Below, piece by piece: positions 25,992 to 34,230 of a stretch of DNA of 35,621 nucleotides (position 1 is the stretch's first letter; each line of letters opens with the position of its first letter). A program made the translations under genes and the position numbers. The notes under the pieces are model-generated. The model had not been told where the DNA came from, did not search any database, and was given only the letters and a program-made list of their open reading frames with translations. This DNA is from an uncultured Pseudomonadota bacterium (GTDB lineage Bacteria > Myxococcota_A > UBA796 > SXON01). Where the stretch lies: the NCBI GenBank assembly GCA_903891165.1, contig CAITDR010000692.1, positions 1-35,621 on the forward strand, written 5' to 3'.

Positions 25992-26885
25992 CTAGTCCTC
26001 CGATTCGTTAGATTCATCCTTGCGGATTCGGTGCGGCAATGGCCCGGGCAGCTTTTTTTGACCGGGTGTTACGGGGGTACCCCGCACCCGGCCATTCGGG
26101 GAGTGCCCCGAAGCCGGGCCGGAGGGGGCATCCCTCCGCTCCAGGCGATCCATCCGAACGATGGAGCCCCCAGAACTCTTGTAGAGTGGACCATCTAGCG
26201 CCATGCGGGCCCGGTACGTCAAGAAGGGACGGTAGGGTGCTTCATGGAGCGTGAAGAGATTAATGGCGTCCCCAACGGTCAGATCGTCCACCAGGGAAAG
26301 TGAAACCTTTTCCATGTAGAGGCCGTCGTCCTCGTCCTCGTCTGCGCCAGGCTCGCCGTCGAAGCGGTTGGGGTCGTAGGGACGGCCCAGGCTGTCCACT
26401 TCCCGACCATCGGGCAAAGCGAAGCGTCGCGGCCGATAGATCAGGTGGGTGGCCTCGTTCAGGCGCAGCATCATCCAGCCCAAAAGACGCTCCGCGTCGG
26501 AGCGGAACTTGGAGTGAACGCCCAGCAGGTAGTACACGTCCACGATGATCGGCGGGCGGTGGTAGTAGATCTCCGACTTCTCGTCGTTGGGATCCTGCTT
26601 CACAAAAACCGGCGCCAGACGCGGCCTTTTCTGGTTCATCAGGTTGGGGTTCTGCGCCACCCGATACATGTAGATGTAGATGACCTCTTCGCGATCCTTG
26701 GGGATAAACTTGAGGTCTTCCTCCAAACGTGCCGGAGCCTCCCAGCTCCGCATGCCGTCCAGGAGGAATTTATGGAGATGTTCTGTAGTCTCCCCTACGA
26801 CATTTCTGCCCGACATCGGGCCTCCCCCCTCGGGGGAGACGGCGCCGGGGCGCCAGATCGGCGGCTGCGGGGTGGGCTGGCTCAT
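25992..26885 (-). CDS. Tail terminator/completion protein, Pvc16/DUF4255-type
   Basis: A 297-aa protein. Residues about 28-190 match the DUF4255 (Afp16/Pvc16 N-terminal) fold: LHKFLLDGMRSWEAPARLEE, PPIIVDVYYLLGVHSKFRSD, AERLLGWMMLRLNEATHL. DLTVGDAINLFTLHEAPYRP follows and a Pro/Gly-rich tail ends the protein. Afp16-type proteins cap the tube and sheath at the distal end. The N-terminal 25 residues are Pro-rich. The start overlaps the preceding stop as ATGA. Confidence 0.87.
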   Translation of the reverse strand: MSQPTPQPPIWRPGAVSPEGGGPMSGRNVVGETTEHLHKFLLDGMRSWEAPARLEEDLKFIPKDREEVIYIYMYRVAQNPNLMNQKRPRLAPVFVKQDPNDEKSEIYYHRPPIIVDVYYLLGVHSKFRSDAERLLGWMMLRLNEATHLIYRPRRFALPDGREVDSLGRPYDPNRFDGEPGADEDEDDGLYMEKVSLSLVDDLTVGDAINLFTLHEAPYRPFLTYRARMALDGPLYKSSGGSIVRMDRLERRDAPSGPASGHSPNGRVRGTPVTPGQKKLPGPLPHRIRKDESNESED

Positions 26886-27322
26886 TTCCGCTCACCCGGT
26901 AGCAGCTTCCAGCGCGAGGGAAGGATAGAAAAGGCGCGCGGACGGCTTTTGGTGGGCGAGGCCACTTCCGGGCGCTGCCACTCGGCTTTGGCGTCGCGCA
27001 CTTGTTGCTTCCAGTCCACCCGCTCGGCGCGAGGCTCCTGCTTCTCCAGGTAGATTTTGCGCGTTGGCCGTACCGTATTCAGACGGTAGGGGTGCCGCAC
27101 CAAGCGGATCAGCGCCGGGGCATTGGGAGTCGGCTGCGCGAGGTGGCTGTTTTTGCGCAGCGTGGGTTCTTTGCGGCCATCCTGCAGATCACGGCGGGGA
27201 ATCAGGTCTTTCTTCTCCGGCTCCTCGGAGCGGCGAAATACGGAGGTCACCCACTCCTCCTCTTCGAAGAAGCGCTGTCCGGGGAGTGGCCGCTGCAGTC
27301 TCTGGCGAGGGTCGAATGGCAC
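26882..27322 (-). CDS. Unknown basic protein, first gene of the eCIS operon
   Basis: A 146-aa protein with no family I recognise. It is rich in Arg, Pro and Lys, starts PFDPRQRLQRPLPGQRFFEE after a GTG start, and contains RHPYRLNTVRPTRKIYLEKQ. It has no signal peptide, membrane helix or metal motif. It is likely to be real because its stop overlaps the Pvc16-like start by four bases (ATGA) and it heads the operon. No good ribosome site is visible before the GTG. It could be a capping, loading or DNA/RNA-binding accessory protein; nothing in the sequence decides. Confidence 0.65.
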   Translation of the reverse strand: MPFDPRQRLQRPLPGQRFFEEEEWVTSVFRRSEEPEKKDLIPRRDLQDGRKEPTLRKNSHLAQPTPNAPALIRLVRHPYRLNTVRPTRKIYLEKQEPRAERVDWKQQVRDAKAEWQRPEVASPTKSRPRAFSILPSRWKLLPGERK

Positions 27323-27427
27323 GCCCGGCCATTCTAAACAGGTGGGGCGCCGGGGAAAGGGGGCACGACGAATTTTCTTTCTCTCTTCGCGGGTCCGGGT
27401 CTCTGGAGCATCGGATAGAGGAGGACG
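27323..27427. promoter_or_regulatory. Divergent promoter region of the eCIS operon and the plus-strand gene
   Basis: This 105-bp gap between head-to-head genes must hold the start signals of both. It contains an AT-richer patch (27371-27389). A TAGAAT (minus strand, 27335-27330) lies close to the eCIS start, but no convincing -35 is seen. AGGAGG sits three bases before the plus-strand ATG at 27428. No operator palindrome stands out. Confidence 0.4.
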
Positions 27428-28348
27428 ATGGACCGTCAGCGGCGTCTATCGGGCAGTACCGATCGCCTGACGCGGGTGTTCCGCGGGGCGAAGGGCATGA
27501 TGGGAGATGTAGGCTCTCGCGAGCTTGCACGCCTGGGAAAGCTGATTGGCAACGACGAAGCGCTGGCGATGGTGGCGCGGGCGGAGGCACAGCGGGATGC
27601 ACTTTTAGAGTTCATCCGCGAGCGGCTGCGAACGATGATGATGGTCCAGCAGCTCGAAAAAAAGGCCATGACCGAGCGGCCGGACTGGGCGAGGAAGGTG
27701 GGCCTTGGAGCGCCGGGCTTCAAACTCCCCGATCCGTCGCGCTGGAAGCAGCCCGCCGAGCTGTACCGGAAGGCCGCCGAGGCCCTTTGTTCCGGGCAAT
27801 TGGGCCGGGCTGCCGAAGTGATGGACAAAGCGGTGGAGGCCGAACGTCTGGCCTTTGAGTCGCTGCCGCAGCAGGTGGAGCTGAACTCCGAGCTGACGAA
27901 GCCAGAAAATACGCCGGATGAGCGCGCCTTTGTGGAGGAGGGAGGAGGATGTAATCAGACCTCCGCTCCCGATGTTTTTGCCACCGCCGACCGCATTATT
28001 GCCGGGGCCAACAGTATGGGACCGGTGGGTACACCCTGGGTGCAGAAGCCCCATGCCTGGTGGGAGGTGGAAGAGGTCGAGGATCCTGAGAAAAAGAAGG
28101 CAAAGAAGGCGGCAGAGGGCGAGGCCAAGGCCCCCGAACGTGCGCCGTCTTTGGGTCCCACTGCCGAGGAGCGGGCGGCCAAAGAAGGCGGAAAAGAGGC
28201 GGAGAAGGCGCCGGATCAACAGGTGGCCCAGGACCTGGGGCTGCAGCAGGCGCAGCCAAAGCAGGGGGGGGAGGAGGAGGCGGAGCCGGATCGCAAGGTT
28301 GCGCGTCCGTTGGCATCGCGCTGGTGGGGCAAAAAGAGAAAGGAGTAG
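27428..28348 (+). CDS. Unknown charged coiled protein divergent from the eCIS operon
   Basis: A 306-aa protein of unknown family. Residues 1-135 are helical (LARLGKLIGNDEALAMVARA, then LLEFIRERLRTMMMVQQLEK). Residues about 135-160 have LYRKAAEALCSGQLGRAAEV, like a single TPR-type helix pair, and the C-terminal 100 residues are strongly charged (Lys/Glu/Ala), probably coiled or disordered. No signal peptide is seen. AGGAGG at three bases supports the ATG. It faces the eCIS operon head to head, so it may be an accessory or a regulator, but it ends within four bases of argE and could belong to that unit. Confidence 0.75.
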   Translation: MDRQRRLSGSTDRLTRVFRGAKGMMGDVGSRELARLGKLIGNDEALAMVARAEAQRDALLEFIRERLRTMMMVQQLEKKAMTERPDWARKVGLGAPGFKLPDPSRWKQPAELYRKAAEALCSGQLGRAAEVMDKAVEAERLAFESLPQQVELNSELTKPENTPDERAFVEEGGGCNQTSAPDVFATADRIIAGANSMGPVGTPWVQKPHAWWEVEEVEDPEKKKAKKAAEGEAKAPERAPSLGPTAEERAAKEGGKEAEKAPDQQVAQDLGLQQAQPKQGGEEEAEPDRKVARPLASRWWGKKRKE

Positions 28349-28351
28349 GCT

Positions 28352-29473
28352 ATGGAGTCGGTGGAGCAGCTCTTGGAAAAGCTGGTGGCATTTCCCACCG
28401 TCAGCGACCGCCCGGTGACCGGGATCGCCGCTTGGATGGCCGAGCGGCTGGAACATATGGGTCTTCGGCCCGAGCTGATCGCCGGTCCCGGAGAGGGCAA
28501 GTGCAACCTCGTGGTGCGCGCCGGTCCCCCCGATACGGAGGGACTCGTGCTGTCCGGGCATATGGACGTGGTGCCGGTGGTGGGACAGCCCTGGACCAGC
28601 GATCCCTTTGTGCTGACCCGACGCGATGACCGGCTGATCGGCCGGGGTTCCTGTGACATGAAGGCTTTTCTGGCGGCCGTGCTCTCTGCACTCCCGACTC
28701 TCCCCCTCCAAAAACTCCAGAAAGAGCTGGTGCTGGTCTTCACCCACGACGAAGAAGTGGGTTGCCTGGGCTCGCGCGCCCTGGTGGATCTCTATCAGGA
28801 GCAGGGCAAAAAACTCCCGCATACCTGCCTGATCGGGGAGCCCACCTCCTTCAAGATTTTCCGGATGCACCCCGGCCACGTCGCCTTGCGCATCTATTGC
28901 CAGGGCAAGGCGGCGCACTCCAGCAAGCCGGACCTGGGCCGCAATGCCATCCTCAAGGCGACGCAGGTCATCGCCCGATTGGAAGAAATTTCCGATGAAT
29001 GGCGTCGAGACATCCGTTTTTCCGATATGCTGGATCGGCCCTTTGTGGTGATGAACGTCGCGACGATCCACGGTGGATCTGCGGTGAACATCGTGCCGGA
29101 TTCCTGTGTGATCGAGGTAGGCTTCCGGCCCCTTCCCGGCATGGATGCCGAAGCCCTCTACGCCCAATTACGCGAGCGTGTGGAGGCCCTGGGCGATGTC
29201 CGCGCCGAGCTGGTGCGGGTCACCCCCTCCCTCCACACCCCCGAGGGAACTCCTCTCCAGGGACTTCTGACGCCCTGGGCCTGTGATCATCGGACGGCGG
29301 CCGCCGCCTTTGCGACGGATGGCGGCAACCTGGAGCGCCTCGGCGTCCGCACCCTGGTTTTTGGCCCCGGCAGCATCGACGTGGCGCATCAGGCCGACGA
29401 GTATGTGCCGGTGGGCGAGCTGCACCGCGCCGTGGATGTGGTGCGCGATGTTGTGCAGAAGGTGTGTTTGTAG
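28352..29473 (+). CDS. argE: Acetylornithine deacetylase (M20 family)
   Basis: A 373-aa zinc amidohydrolase of the ArgE/DapE/M20 family. It removes acetate from N-acetylornithine in arginine synthesis. Zinc and catalytic residues are in place: His70 and Asp72 in LSGHMDVVPV, Asp102 in GSCDMKAF, Glu134-Glu135 in HDEEVGCLGS, plus GKAAHSSKPDLGRNAI of the dimerisation domain. The length is normal. The AAGGAG overlaps the stop of the upstream unknown gene, so both are on one mRNA. A related M20 deacylase with another substrate cannot be excluded. Confidence 0.9.
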   Translation: MESVEQLLEKLVAFPTVSDRPVTGIAAWMAERLEHMGLRPELIAGPGEGKCNLVVRAGPPDTEGLVLSGHMDVVPVVGQPWTSDPFVLTRRDDRLIGRGSCDMKAFLAAVLSALPTLPLQKLQKELVLVFTHDEEVGCLGSRALVDLYQEQGKKLPHTCLIGEPTSFKIFRMHPGHVALRIYCQGKAAHSSKPDLGRNAILKATQVIARLEEISDEWRRDIRFSDMLDRPFVVMNVATIHGGSAVNIVPDSCVIEVGFRPLPGMDAEALYAQLRERVEALGDVRAELVRVTPSLHTPEGTPLQGLLTPWACDHRTAAAAFATDGGNLERLGVRTLVFGPGSIDVAHQADEYVPVGELHRAVDVVRDVVQKVCL

Positions 29474-29477
29474 GCGG

Positions 29478-30140
29478 CTATTGTGCGGGCTGGGGCGGAG
29501 GCGTAGCTGCTGGCACTGCCGGGGGAGCCTCGGCGGGTGGTTCTGCCGCAGGCGCCACCTCATTCTTCGGCGGGCGCGACACCTCCACCATACTGTCGCC
29601 AAAACGGGGGTTTGGATCGCCTAATTTTGTGCCGATAGCGCCCAGCCAGGTGTCCAAAAAGGCCTTGCGGTCGTTGGTGGTGGTGGTCAGGCGCATCCAG
29701 GGCGAGTGGATGGTCAGGCCCTCGGTGATGGCGATGGCGCAGTCGCCACCGTCGCGGTCGTAGATCTCAAAGGTCCAGCATCCTCCAAAATCTCCGCCCT
29801 GGTCCACCACGCAGCGCACCATGCGGCGGCCGTCGATGGCTTCCACCGTCTCCAGGCTTACACTCCGGCCATCGTTCCAGCTTTCCCGCCACACTTCGTG
29901 GCCACGTACCTTGGGAAGTGCCTCCATTCCTTTCAGATCGCTGCGCCACTCCATGGCCGTGCCAAAGTCGGTGGCCACCTTCCACAATTCGTCGGCCGTG
30001 TGACCATGGTAGCGCGCCGCCCGCACGATCTTGTGGTTTATCGGAATGGCCGCCTTCCAGCGCCAGAAACCCAGTCCACCCACCAGCGCAAGCAGCAGCA
30101 GGATGGCGATCAGGATCCGCTGGCGACCGCCGCTTTTCAT
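29478..30140 (-). CDS. Membrane-anchored SRPBCC-fold protein
   Basis: A 220-aa protein with one N-terminal membrane helix (residues 8-25: ILIAILLLLALVGGLGFWRW). It is followed by an SRPBCC/polyketide-cyclase-like domain (ADELWKVATDFGTAMEWRSD, then CWTFEIYDRDGGDCAIAITE) and a Pro/Ala-rich C-terminal tail of about 30 residues. These folds bind hydrophobic ligands; the ligand is unknown. The start at 30140 overlaps the lipoprotein stop as ATGA, so the two are co-expressed at the envelope. Convergent with argE, four bases apart. Confidence 0.8.
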   Translation of the reverse strand: MKSGGRQRILIAILLLLALVGGLGFWRWKAAIPINHKIVRAARYHGHTADELWKVATDFGTAMEWRSDLKGMEALPKVRGHEVWRESWNDGRSVSLETVEAIDGRRMVRCVVDQGGDFGGCWTFEIYDRDGGDCAIAITEGLTIHSPWMRLTTTTNDRKAFLDTWLGAIGTKLGDPNPRFGDSMVEVSRPPKNEVAPAAEPPAEAPPAVPAATPPPQPAQ

Positions 30141-31951
30141 TGTTGGTTCCGGAAGAAGAGCAACGAGCCAGTGTCGCCCTGGCCAGCCAGCCACAGGTCG
30201 TCATCACCATCTCCATCCCGATCTTCCACCAACATCCCCGTACCAAACAAGTCCCCCATCACGACAGACGTGAAAAAGGGCACCCCCTCCACCGGGCTGT
30301 GGTCGCCGCCCGTATACAGGGCGGCCAGGGGCACCCCGGCGCAAGAACCGGTGACCTGCATCGTGTCATTTCCCGGCGAACAAACCAGAAGGTCCGGGTT
30401 ACCCTCGCCGTCCAGATCGATGATCTGGCCAGCCCAGAGCGCGGCATCCGAGGCGCCCCCGGTCAGGGTTGCCGCGGCATTGTTCTCAAAGGTGTCCAGG
30501 TCGGTGGGCATGGCATTCAGGAGCCAGACCCGACCTTTGCTGCTTTCGGCAGTGCTATTGGAAACCAGCGCTTCATCGTGGCCATCCCCATCCTGATCAC
30601 CGATCGTGCTGATATGTGTGGCCGCGCCGTCGCTGCTGATGCCGTCCAGGTCGTCCAGGGAGAGGCTGCCGCCACCCCGCACCAGCTCCCCGGATGCGAT
30701 GCGCATGGAGTTGAAGCGCGAGGCGGTAGAGATCCCCAGCTCGGGGTTGCCGTCGCCGTCGAGATCGCCGAGCGAACCTGCCACATTGATGGTCAGCGAG
30801 GAGGAGGAGAAGCTGACGTGGCTGGCGGTCAGGTTGCTGTCCAGGTAGATGTCCAGGCCCGACAAAGTGGGGGAGTAGGCCAGGACTTCGTCCTCACCAC
30901 CATTGAAGTCCGGGAAGGAGCTCAGGACCAGCCCGCCGCCGGTGCTGGTGACCGCCACCCCCTCGGTGGGCGTCAGTGCGGCGCCGCCGACCAGGGCACT
31001 GTGGTTGTACAACAACAGCCCGGTGACCGTACCGACCACAAGCTGGCTTCCGCGGCTTAAGGTTCCGGCACCGACATTGTAGATGGTGTCGTCGCCCTGG
31101 ATAGTGGCGATGGACTGTGTAGTCTGGGATACAAGTCCATCTACGATAGGAAGAATGTAGACTTTTCCGTAGCCGCTGCTCCAGCCGGGTACCCCGACGG
31201 CGAGGTTGTCGGCGCCGTTCCCATCCAGGTCGGGCAGCGGGGTGAAAGCGTAGGCGAATTGGGCGTCCGTCACAAAATTACTGCCGTAGTAGCTGGATGT
31301 TCCACGACGGGTGGTCATGCGGTCGGTGCTGCCGTCGCAGTCGTTGTCGTAGCCGTCCCAGATCTCATCGGCGGCGCTGTTCACGACGGGGTTCAGGTCG
31401 TCGCAGTCGGGACCGCCATTGCCGCTCCAGTCCTCGCCATCCATGTCCTGATCGTAGTCGTTGAGGCCATCGCAGTTGCTGTCGATGCCGTCGTACCAGG
31501 CATCGTCGGCGCCGGGGTGGATGCTGGGGTCGGCCTCGTTGCAGTCGTCCAGGATCTGGTAGCCGTCTCCGTCGCAATCGTTGGGTAGCTCGGCGGTGCC
31601 GTCGCAGTCGTCATCCAGGCCGTTGTAGCAGATTTCTTCGGCACCGGGATGGACAGTGGGGTTGTTGTCGTTGCAGTCGTCGCCGTCGCCACCGGTGCCG
31701 ATGTAGCCGTCACCATCGACATCGTTGATGTCCTCGCCGTCGCAGTCCTGGTCCTTGCCGTCGTAGGGGACCTCGCGGGCGCCGGGGTAGGTGTAGGGGT
31801 CGGCTGGGTCACAGTCGGCGCTGTAGGCGGTGCCGTCGCCATCGCTGTCGGTAATCGGAGTTTCTTCCGAGTCTACCGGGCTGGAGTCGTCTGCGGGTTT
31901 GGGGCCGTCGCAGGCGACGAGCAGGAGGAGAGGGAGGAGGAGGCAGCGCAT
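30137..31951 (-). CDS. Lipoprotein with MopE-type metal-binding repeats and FG-GAP repeats
   Basis: A 604-aa secreted lipoprotein. The lipobox LLLLVAC ends at Cys14. Residues about 34-210 hold four copies of the putative metal-binding (MopE/PF11617-like) repeat, each DCD/DCN...PGA.E...DG.DNDCDG. A beta-propeller region follows with six FG-GAP-like calcium loops (for example LPDLDGNGADNLAVG, LGDLDGDGNPELGIS, IGDQDGDGHDEALVS, EDRDGDGDDDLWLA). Such proteins are common in Myxococcota and are thought to bind calcium on the cell surface; partners are unknown. Coupled to the SRPBCC gene. Confidence 0.9.
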   Translation of the reverse strand: MRCLLLPLLLLVACDGPKPADDSSPVDSEETPITDSDGDGTAYSADCDPADPYTYPGAREVPYDGKDQDCDGEDINDVDGDGYIGTGGDGDDCNDNNPTVHPGAEEICYNGLDDDCDGTAELPNDCDGDGYQILDDCNEADPSIHPGADDAWYDGIDSNCDGLNDYDQDMDGEDWSGNGGPDCDDLNPVVNSAADEIWDGYDNDCDGSTDRMTTRRGTSSYYGSNFVTDAQFAYAFTPLPDLDGNGADNLAVGVPGWSSGYGKVYILPIVDGLVSQTTQSIATIQGDDTIYNVGAGTLSRGSQLVVGTVTGLLLYNHSALVGGAALTPTEGVAVTSTGGGLVLSSFPDFNGGEDEVLAYSPTLSGLDIYLDSNLTASHVSFSSSSLTINVAGSLGDLDGDGNPELGISTASRFNSMRIASGELVRGGGSLSLDDLDGISSDGAATHISTIGDQDGDGHDEALVSNSTAESSKGRVWLLNAMPTDLDTFENNAAATLTGGASDAALWAGQIIDLDGEGNPDLLVCSPGNDTMQVTGSCAGVPLAALYTGGDHSPVEGVPFFTSVVMGDLFGTGMLVEDRDGDGDDDLWLAGQGDTGSLLFFRNQQ

Positions 31952-31992
31952 GCGGTTGGCTAACCTGCAAGCTGCGGATCTGCCGCCCCAAG

Positions 31993-32020
31993 GGCGCCTG
32001 GGCGCTTTGGCCCATGCGCC
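31993..32020. repeat. Dispersed hairpin repeat, copy C (short form)
   Basis: GGCGC-CT-GGGC, loop GCTTTG, GCCC-AT-GCGCC. This is the hairpin of copies A and B with matched changes in both arms (inner pair GCGGC/GCCGC becomes GGGC/GCCC). It lies 24 bp beyond the MFS stop, in the same orientation relative to the upstream gene as the other copies. The rest of the 92-bp element is not seen here. Possibly the transcript end of the MFS gene. Confidence 0.75.
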
Positions 32021-32044
32021 TGGCGTGAACCCGAAAGCGGCGGC

Positions 32045-33304
32045 TTATTCCTTGGCCGCTTCCATCCGACGGGATGCCACTCCCAGCAGCCCGGCCGCCA
32101 CCGCCAGCGCGATCGGACAGATCACCAACGCAACGCCAAGTTGCTCGGGATGATCTTTTCCGCCGAGCATGTCCGAGAGTTTTCCGACGATCGGCGGTGC
32201 AATTCCGTAGCCGATGCCATTCACTACGAAAAAGTACACGGCTACACCCAGGCCGCGCAACTTCGGCCCCACGATGTCGTGGACGTCGGCGGCCGCCGGT
32301 CCCAGCCAGCCCAACCCCAGCCCAGCAAGGAGGAAGAAGCAGCCTTTCATCACGGTCAGGTCGCCGGAAAACAGCAGCCCTAGCCACAGCGGGATACACA
32401 GGAGCGCCAACAGAGCGCCAAAGCGCAATCGGCCGCCTTTGCCGGTCTTTTTGAAGCGATCCGCCACCGCGCCGCCAAAGGCCGTGGCCAGACCGCCAGA
32501 GATGGCCATCGAGGTGCCGATCAGCACGCCCACTTCGGCAAGAGGCACTTTGTAGGCCTGAACCAGCAGCGACGGAATCCAGATGGACAGGCTGTTGGCC
32601 GCCACCGCCATCACCGCGTAGCCGGTCACATGCCAGCGCAGCACCGGCGACTGAAGCAGGAGCCGCCAGTCCACGGGAGCCGTATTCTCAGGTTGGGTAC
32701 TTTTTACCTCTGTTGTTCCCCGCTCCGGCTCGGGAATCATCAGCACCAGACCGGCGAAGAAAATTCCCGGAAAACCCAGGGCGTAGAAGGCGGGACGCCA
32801 ACCCCACTCCGCGCCCATGTGCCCGCCCAGAAAGAAGGCCGCGGCGGCACCCAAGGGAATGCCCGCCGAGTAGGCCGACTGCACGGTTCCCCGCTTCTCA
32901 GGCGGAAAAAGGTCAGAGAGCAGCGACATGGCGGCCGGACCCAGCGTCGCCTCGCCTACGCCCACCATCACCCGGCAGAAAAAGATACTCCAGAAGTCAT
33001 TGGCCACCCCGGTCAGACCCGAAAACAGGCTCCAGATGACCAGACCCGCCGCGATCATCTTCTTCCGGCTGACCCGGTCGGCGAGTCGGCCAAAAGGGAT
33101 GCCCAGAATGGTGTAGAAGATCACAAAGGACGTGGTGCCCAACAGCGCTAGCTGCATATCGTTAAAAACAAGCTCTTTCTTGATAAGGGGAAAGAGAATG
33201 TAGATCAGTGTCCGGTCGAGAAAATTCAACAGGTACACAAGACACAGCAGGGCGAGGGATGCCCAGGCGGCGGGGGTCGGGGAGCGGTTCACGGCGGCGT
33301 CCAT
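32045..33304 (-). CDS. MFS transporter
   Basis: About 419 aa with twelve hydrophobic segments. The loop 2-3 signature GIPFGRLADRVSRKKMIAAG is typical of the major facilitator superfamily, and VMVGVGEATLGPAAMSLLSD and FPPEKRGTVQSAYSAG fit the Spinster-like/sugar-phosphate or drug antiporter groups. The substrate is unknown. In-frame starts exist at 33343 (TTG), 33319 (ATG) and 33304 (ATG); none has a good ribosome site. I chose 33304 because the codons before it coincide with an inverted repeat (33304-33342). Confidence 0.88.
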   Translation of the reverse strand: MDAAVNRSPTPAAWASLALLCLVYLLNFLDRTLIYILFPLIKKELVFNDMQLALLGTTSFVIFYTILGIPFGRLADRVSRKKMIAAGLVIWSLFSGLTGVANDFWSIFFCRVMVGVGEATLGPAAMSLLSDLFPPEKRGTVQSAYSAGIPLGAAAAFFLGGHMGAEWGWRPAFYALGFPGIFFAGLVLMIPEPERGTTEVKSTQPENTAPVDWRLLLQSPVLRWHVTGYAVMAVAANSLSIWIPSLLVQAYKVPLAEVGVLIGTSMAISGGLATAFGGAVADRFKKTGKGGRLRFGALLALLCIPLWLGLLFSGDLTVMKGCFFLLAGLGLGWLGPAAADVHDIVGPKLRGLGVAVYFFVVNGIGYGIAPPIVGKLSDMLGGKDHPEQLGVALVICPIALAVAAGLLGVASRRMEAAKE

Positions 33305-33342
33305 GCTGTGGTGCAGCATAGCACTGTTGCTGCACAGCAGCA
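33304..33342. promoter_or_regulatory. Inverted repeat at the MFS start
   Basis: Arms of 15 bp (33304-33318 and 33328-33342), 13 matching, around a 9-nt loop. It lies between the TPR gene stop and the likely MFS ATG. It could be an attenuator or a repressor site. Sequence observation only. Confidence 0.4.
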
Positions 33343-33347
33343 AGGGC

Positions 33348-34028
33348 TCAGCGCGGTTTCAGGCGTCGGGCGGCTTCACAGCCGTCTGCATAGCCCAGCT
33401 CGCAGGATTTTTTAGCGTCTGCCCGAGCTTTTTCCATATTTCCCTGATTGTACCTGGCGTCACTTCGCAGCTTGTAGGCCCTTCCGTTTTGGGGGGACAG
33501 CGCAATGAGCTGGTCGGCATCGGCGGCTGCTTCCGGATACATCTGCTCCTGAATGTAGATAAAGGCACGGTAGTCCAGGGCTTCCGTATTTTTTTCGTCG
33601 GCTGCGATGGCACGACTGAAGTCCTGCAGGGCCAGGACGTTATCCTTCAGCTTGACAAAGCAGCGGCCCCGCAACATGGCCGCTTCGGTGTTGTTGGGGA
33701 TGAGGATTACGGCCCGATCCAGGGCATTGATGGCATCCTGGTAGCGTCCGGCGGAAAAAAGTTCCTTTCCTTGAAACAGGGCTTCTTCACCAGATTTTTT
33801 GTTCTCGGCCTCCAGGGCTTCTGCCTGCTTCATCTCCCGCTCGATGCGGTCATGTTCGGCACGTCTTTCGACCACATTTTTGATCGCCCAGGTCCCGGCC
33901 AGAGCAAGGATCACTCCCACCAGGAGTGCCCCCAGGCCCAACGCAAACAGCCCTCCGGCCAGCCATCGCCGCCGTGTGCTGGCCTGCTCCTGCTTTTTGT
34001 CGGCATCCGGCTCCTGAAATGACCGCAT
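33348..34028 (-). CDS. Membrane-anchored TPR protein
   Basis: A 226-aa protein: a short charged cytosolic head, one membrane helix (about 26-50, GGLFALGLGALLVGVILALA), a charged coiled segment and three or more TPR units (GKELFSAGRYQDAINALDRA, GRCFVKLKDNVLALQDFSRA, AFIYIQEQMYPEAAADADQL). A protein-protein adaptor; partner unknown. A fair promoter candidate lies upstream on the minus strand (TTGAGG, 18 bp, TTAGAA, in 34050-34080). Confidence 0.85.
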   Translation of the reverse strand: MRSFQEPDADKKQEQASTRRRWLAGGLFALGLGALLVGVILALAGTWAIKNVVERRAEHDRIEREMKQAEALEAENKKSGEEALFQGKELFSAGRYQDAINALDRAVILIPNNTEAAMLRGRCFVKLKDNVLALQDFSRAIAADEKNTEALDYRAFIYIQEQMYPEAAADADQLIALSPQNGRAYKLRSDARYNQGNMEKARADAKKSCELGYADGCEAARRLKPR

Positions 34029-34195
34029 GACAGCCCCCGCTCCTCTTCTAACCCTGTTGTGCGGAAAAGCCTCAAGCGCGGCCCACCCCCTTCCGTAAGC
34101 ATTGTCGTGAGGGAAACCTCTCTCCTTGCGGCCTTCTCCTGGCTTGAGTCTTTCGCGGTGGGCCTTGGGCTCCTGATCAGGGAGGGCGCTTCTCC

Positions 34196-34221
34196 GCCCG
34201 GGAATCTTCGGATTCCCGGGC
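34196..34221. terminator. UUCG-loop hairpin downstream of recN
   Basis: A perfect 11-bp stem, GCCCGGGAATC / GATTCCCGGGC, around TTCG (plus-strand reading; CGAA on the recN transcript). It lies 10 bp beyond the recN stop in the 202-bp gap before the TPR gene. No T-run follows on the recN strand. Very stable; probable transcript end. Confidence 0.6.
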
Positions 34222-34230
34222 CTTTCCCAT

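Noticed and set aside
24691-25995. A 434-codon plus-strand open frame opposite the main sheath gene
   Set aside because: Antisense of a certain sheath gene; shadow of GC-rich codon use.
7574-27322. Prophage or T6SS
   Set aside because: No terminase, portal, capsid, integrase or lysis genes; no TssB/TssC-type pair, TssJ/L/M or ClpV. Two eCIS-type sheath genes, LysM tube protein and Pvc16-like gene fit an eCIS.
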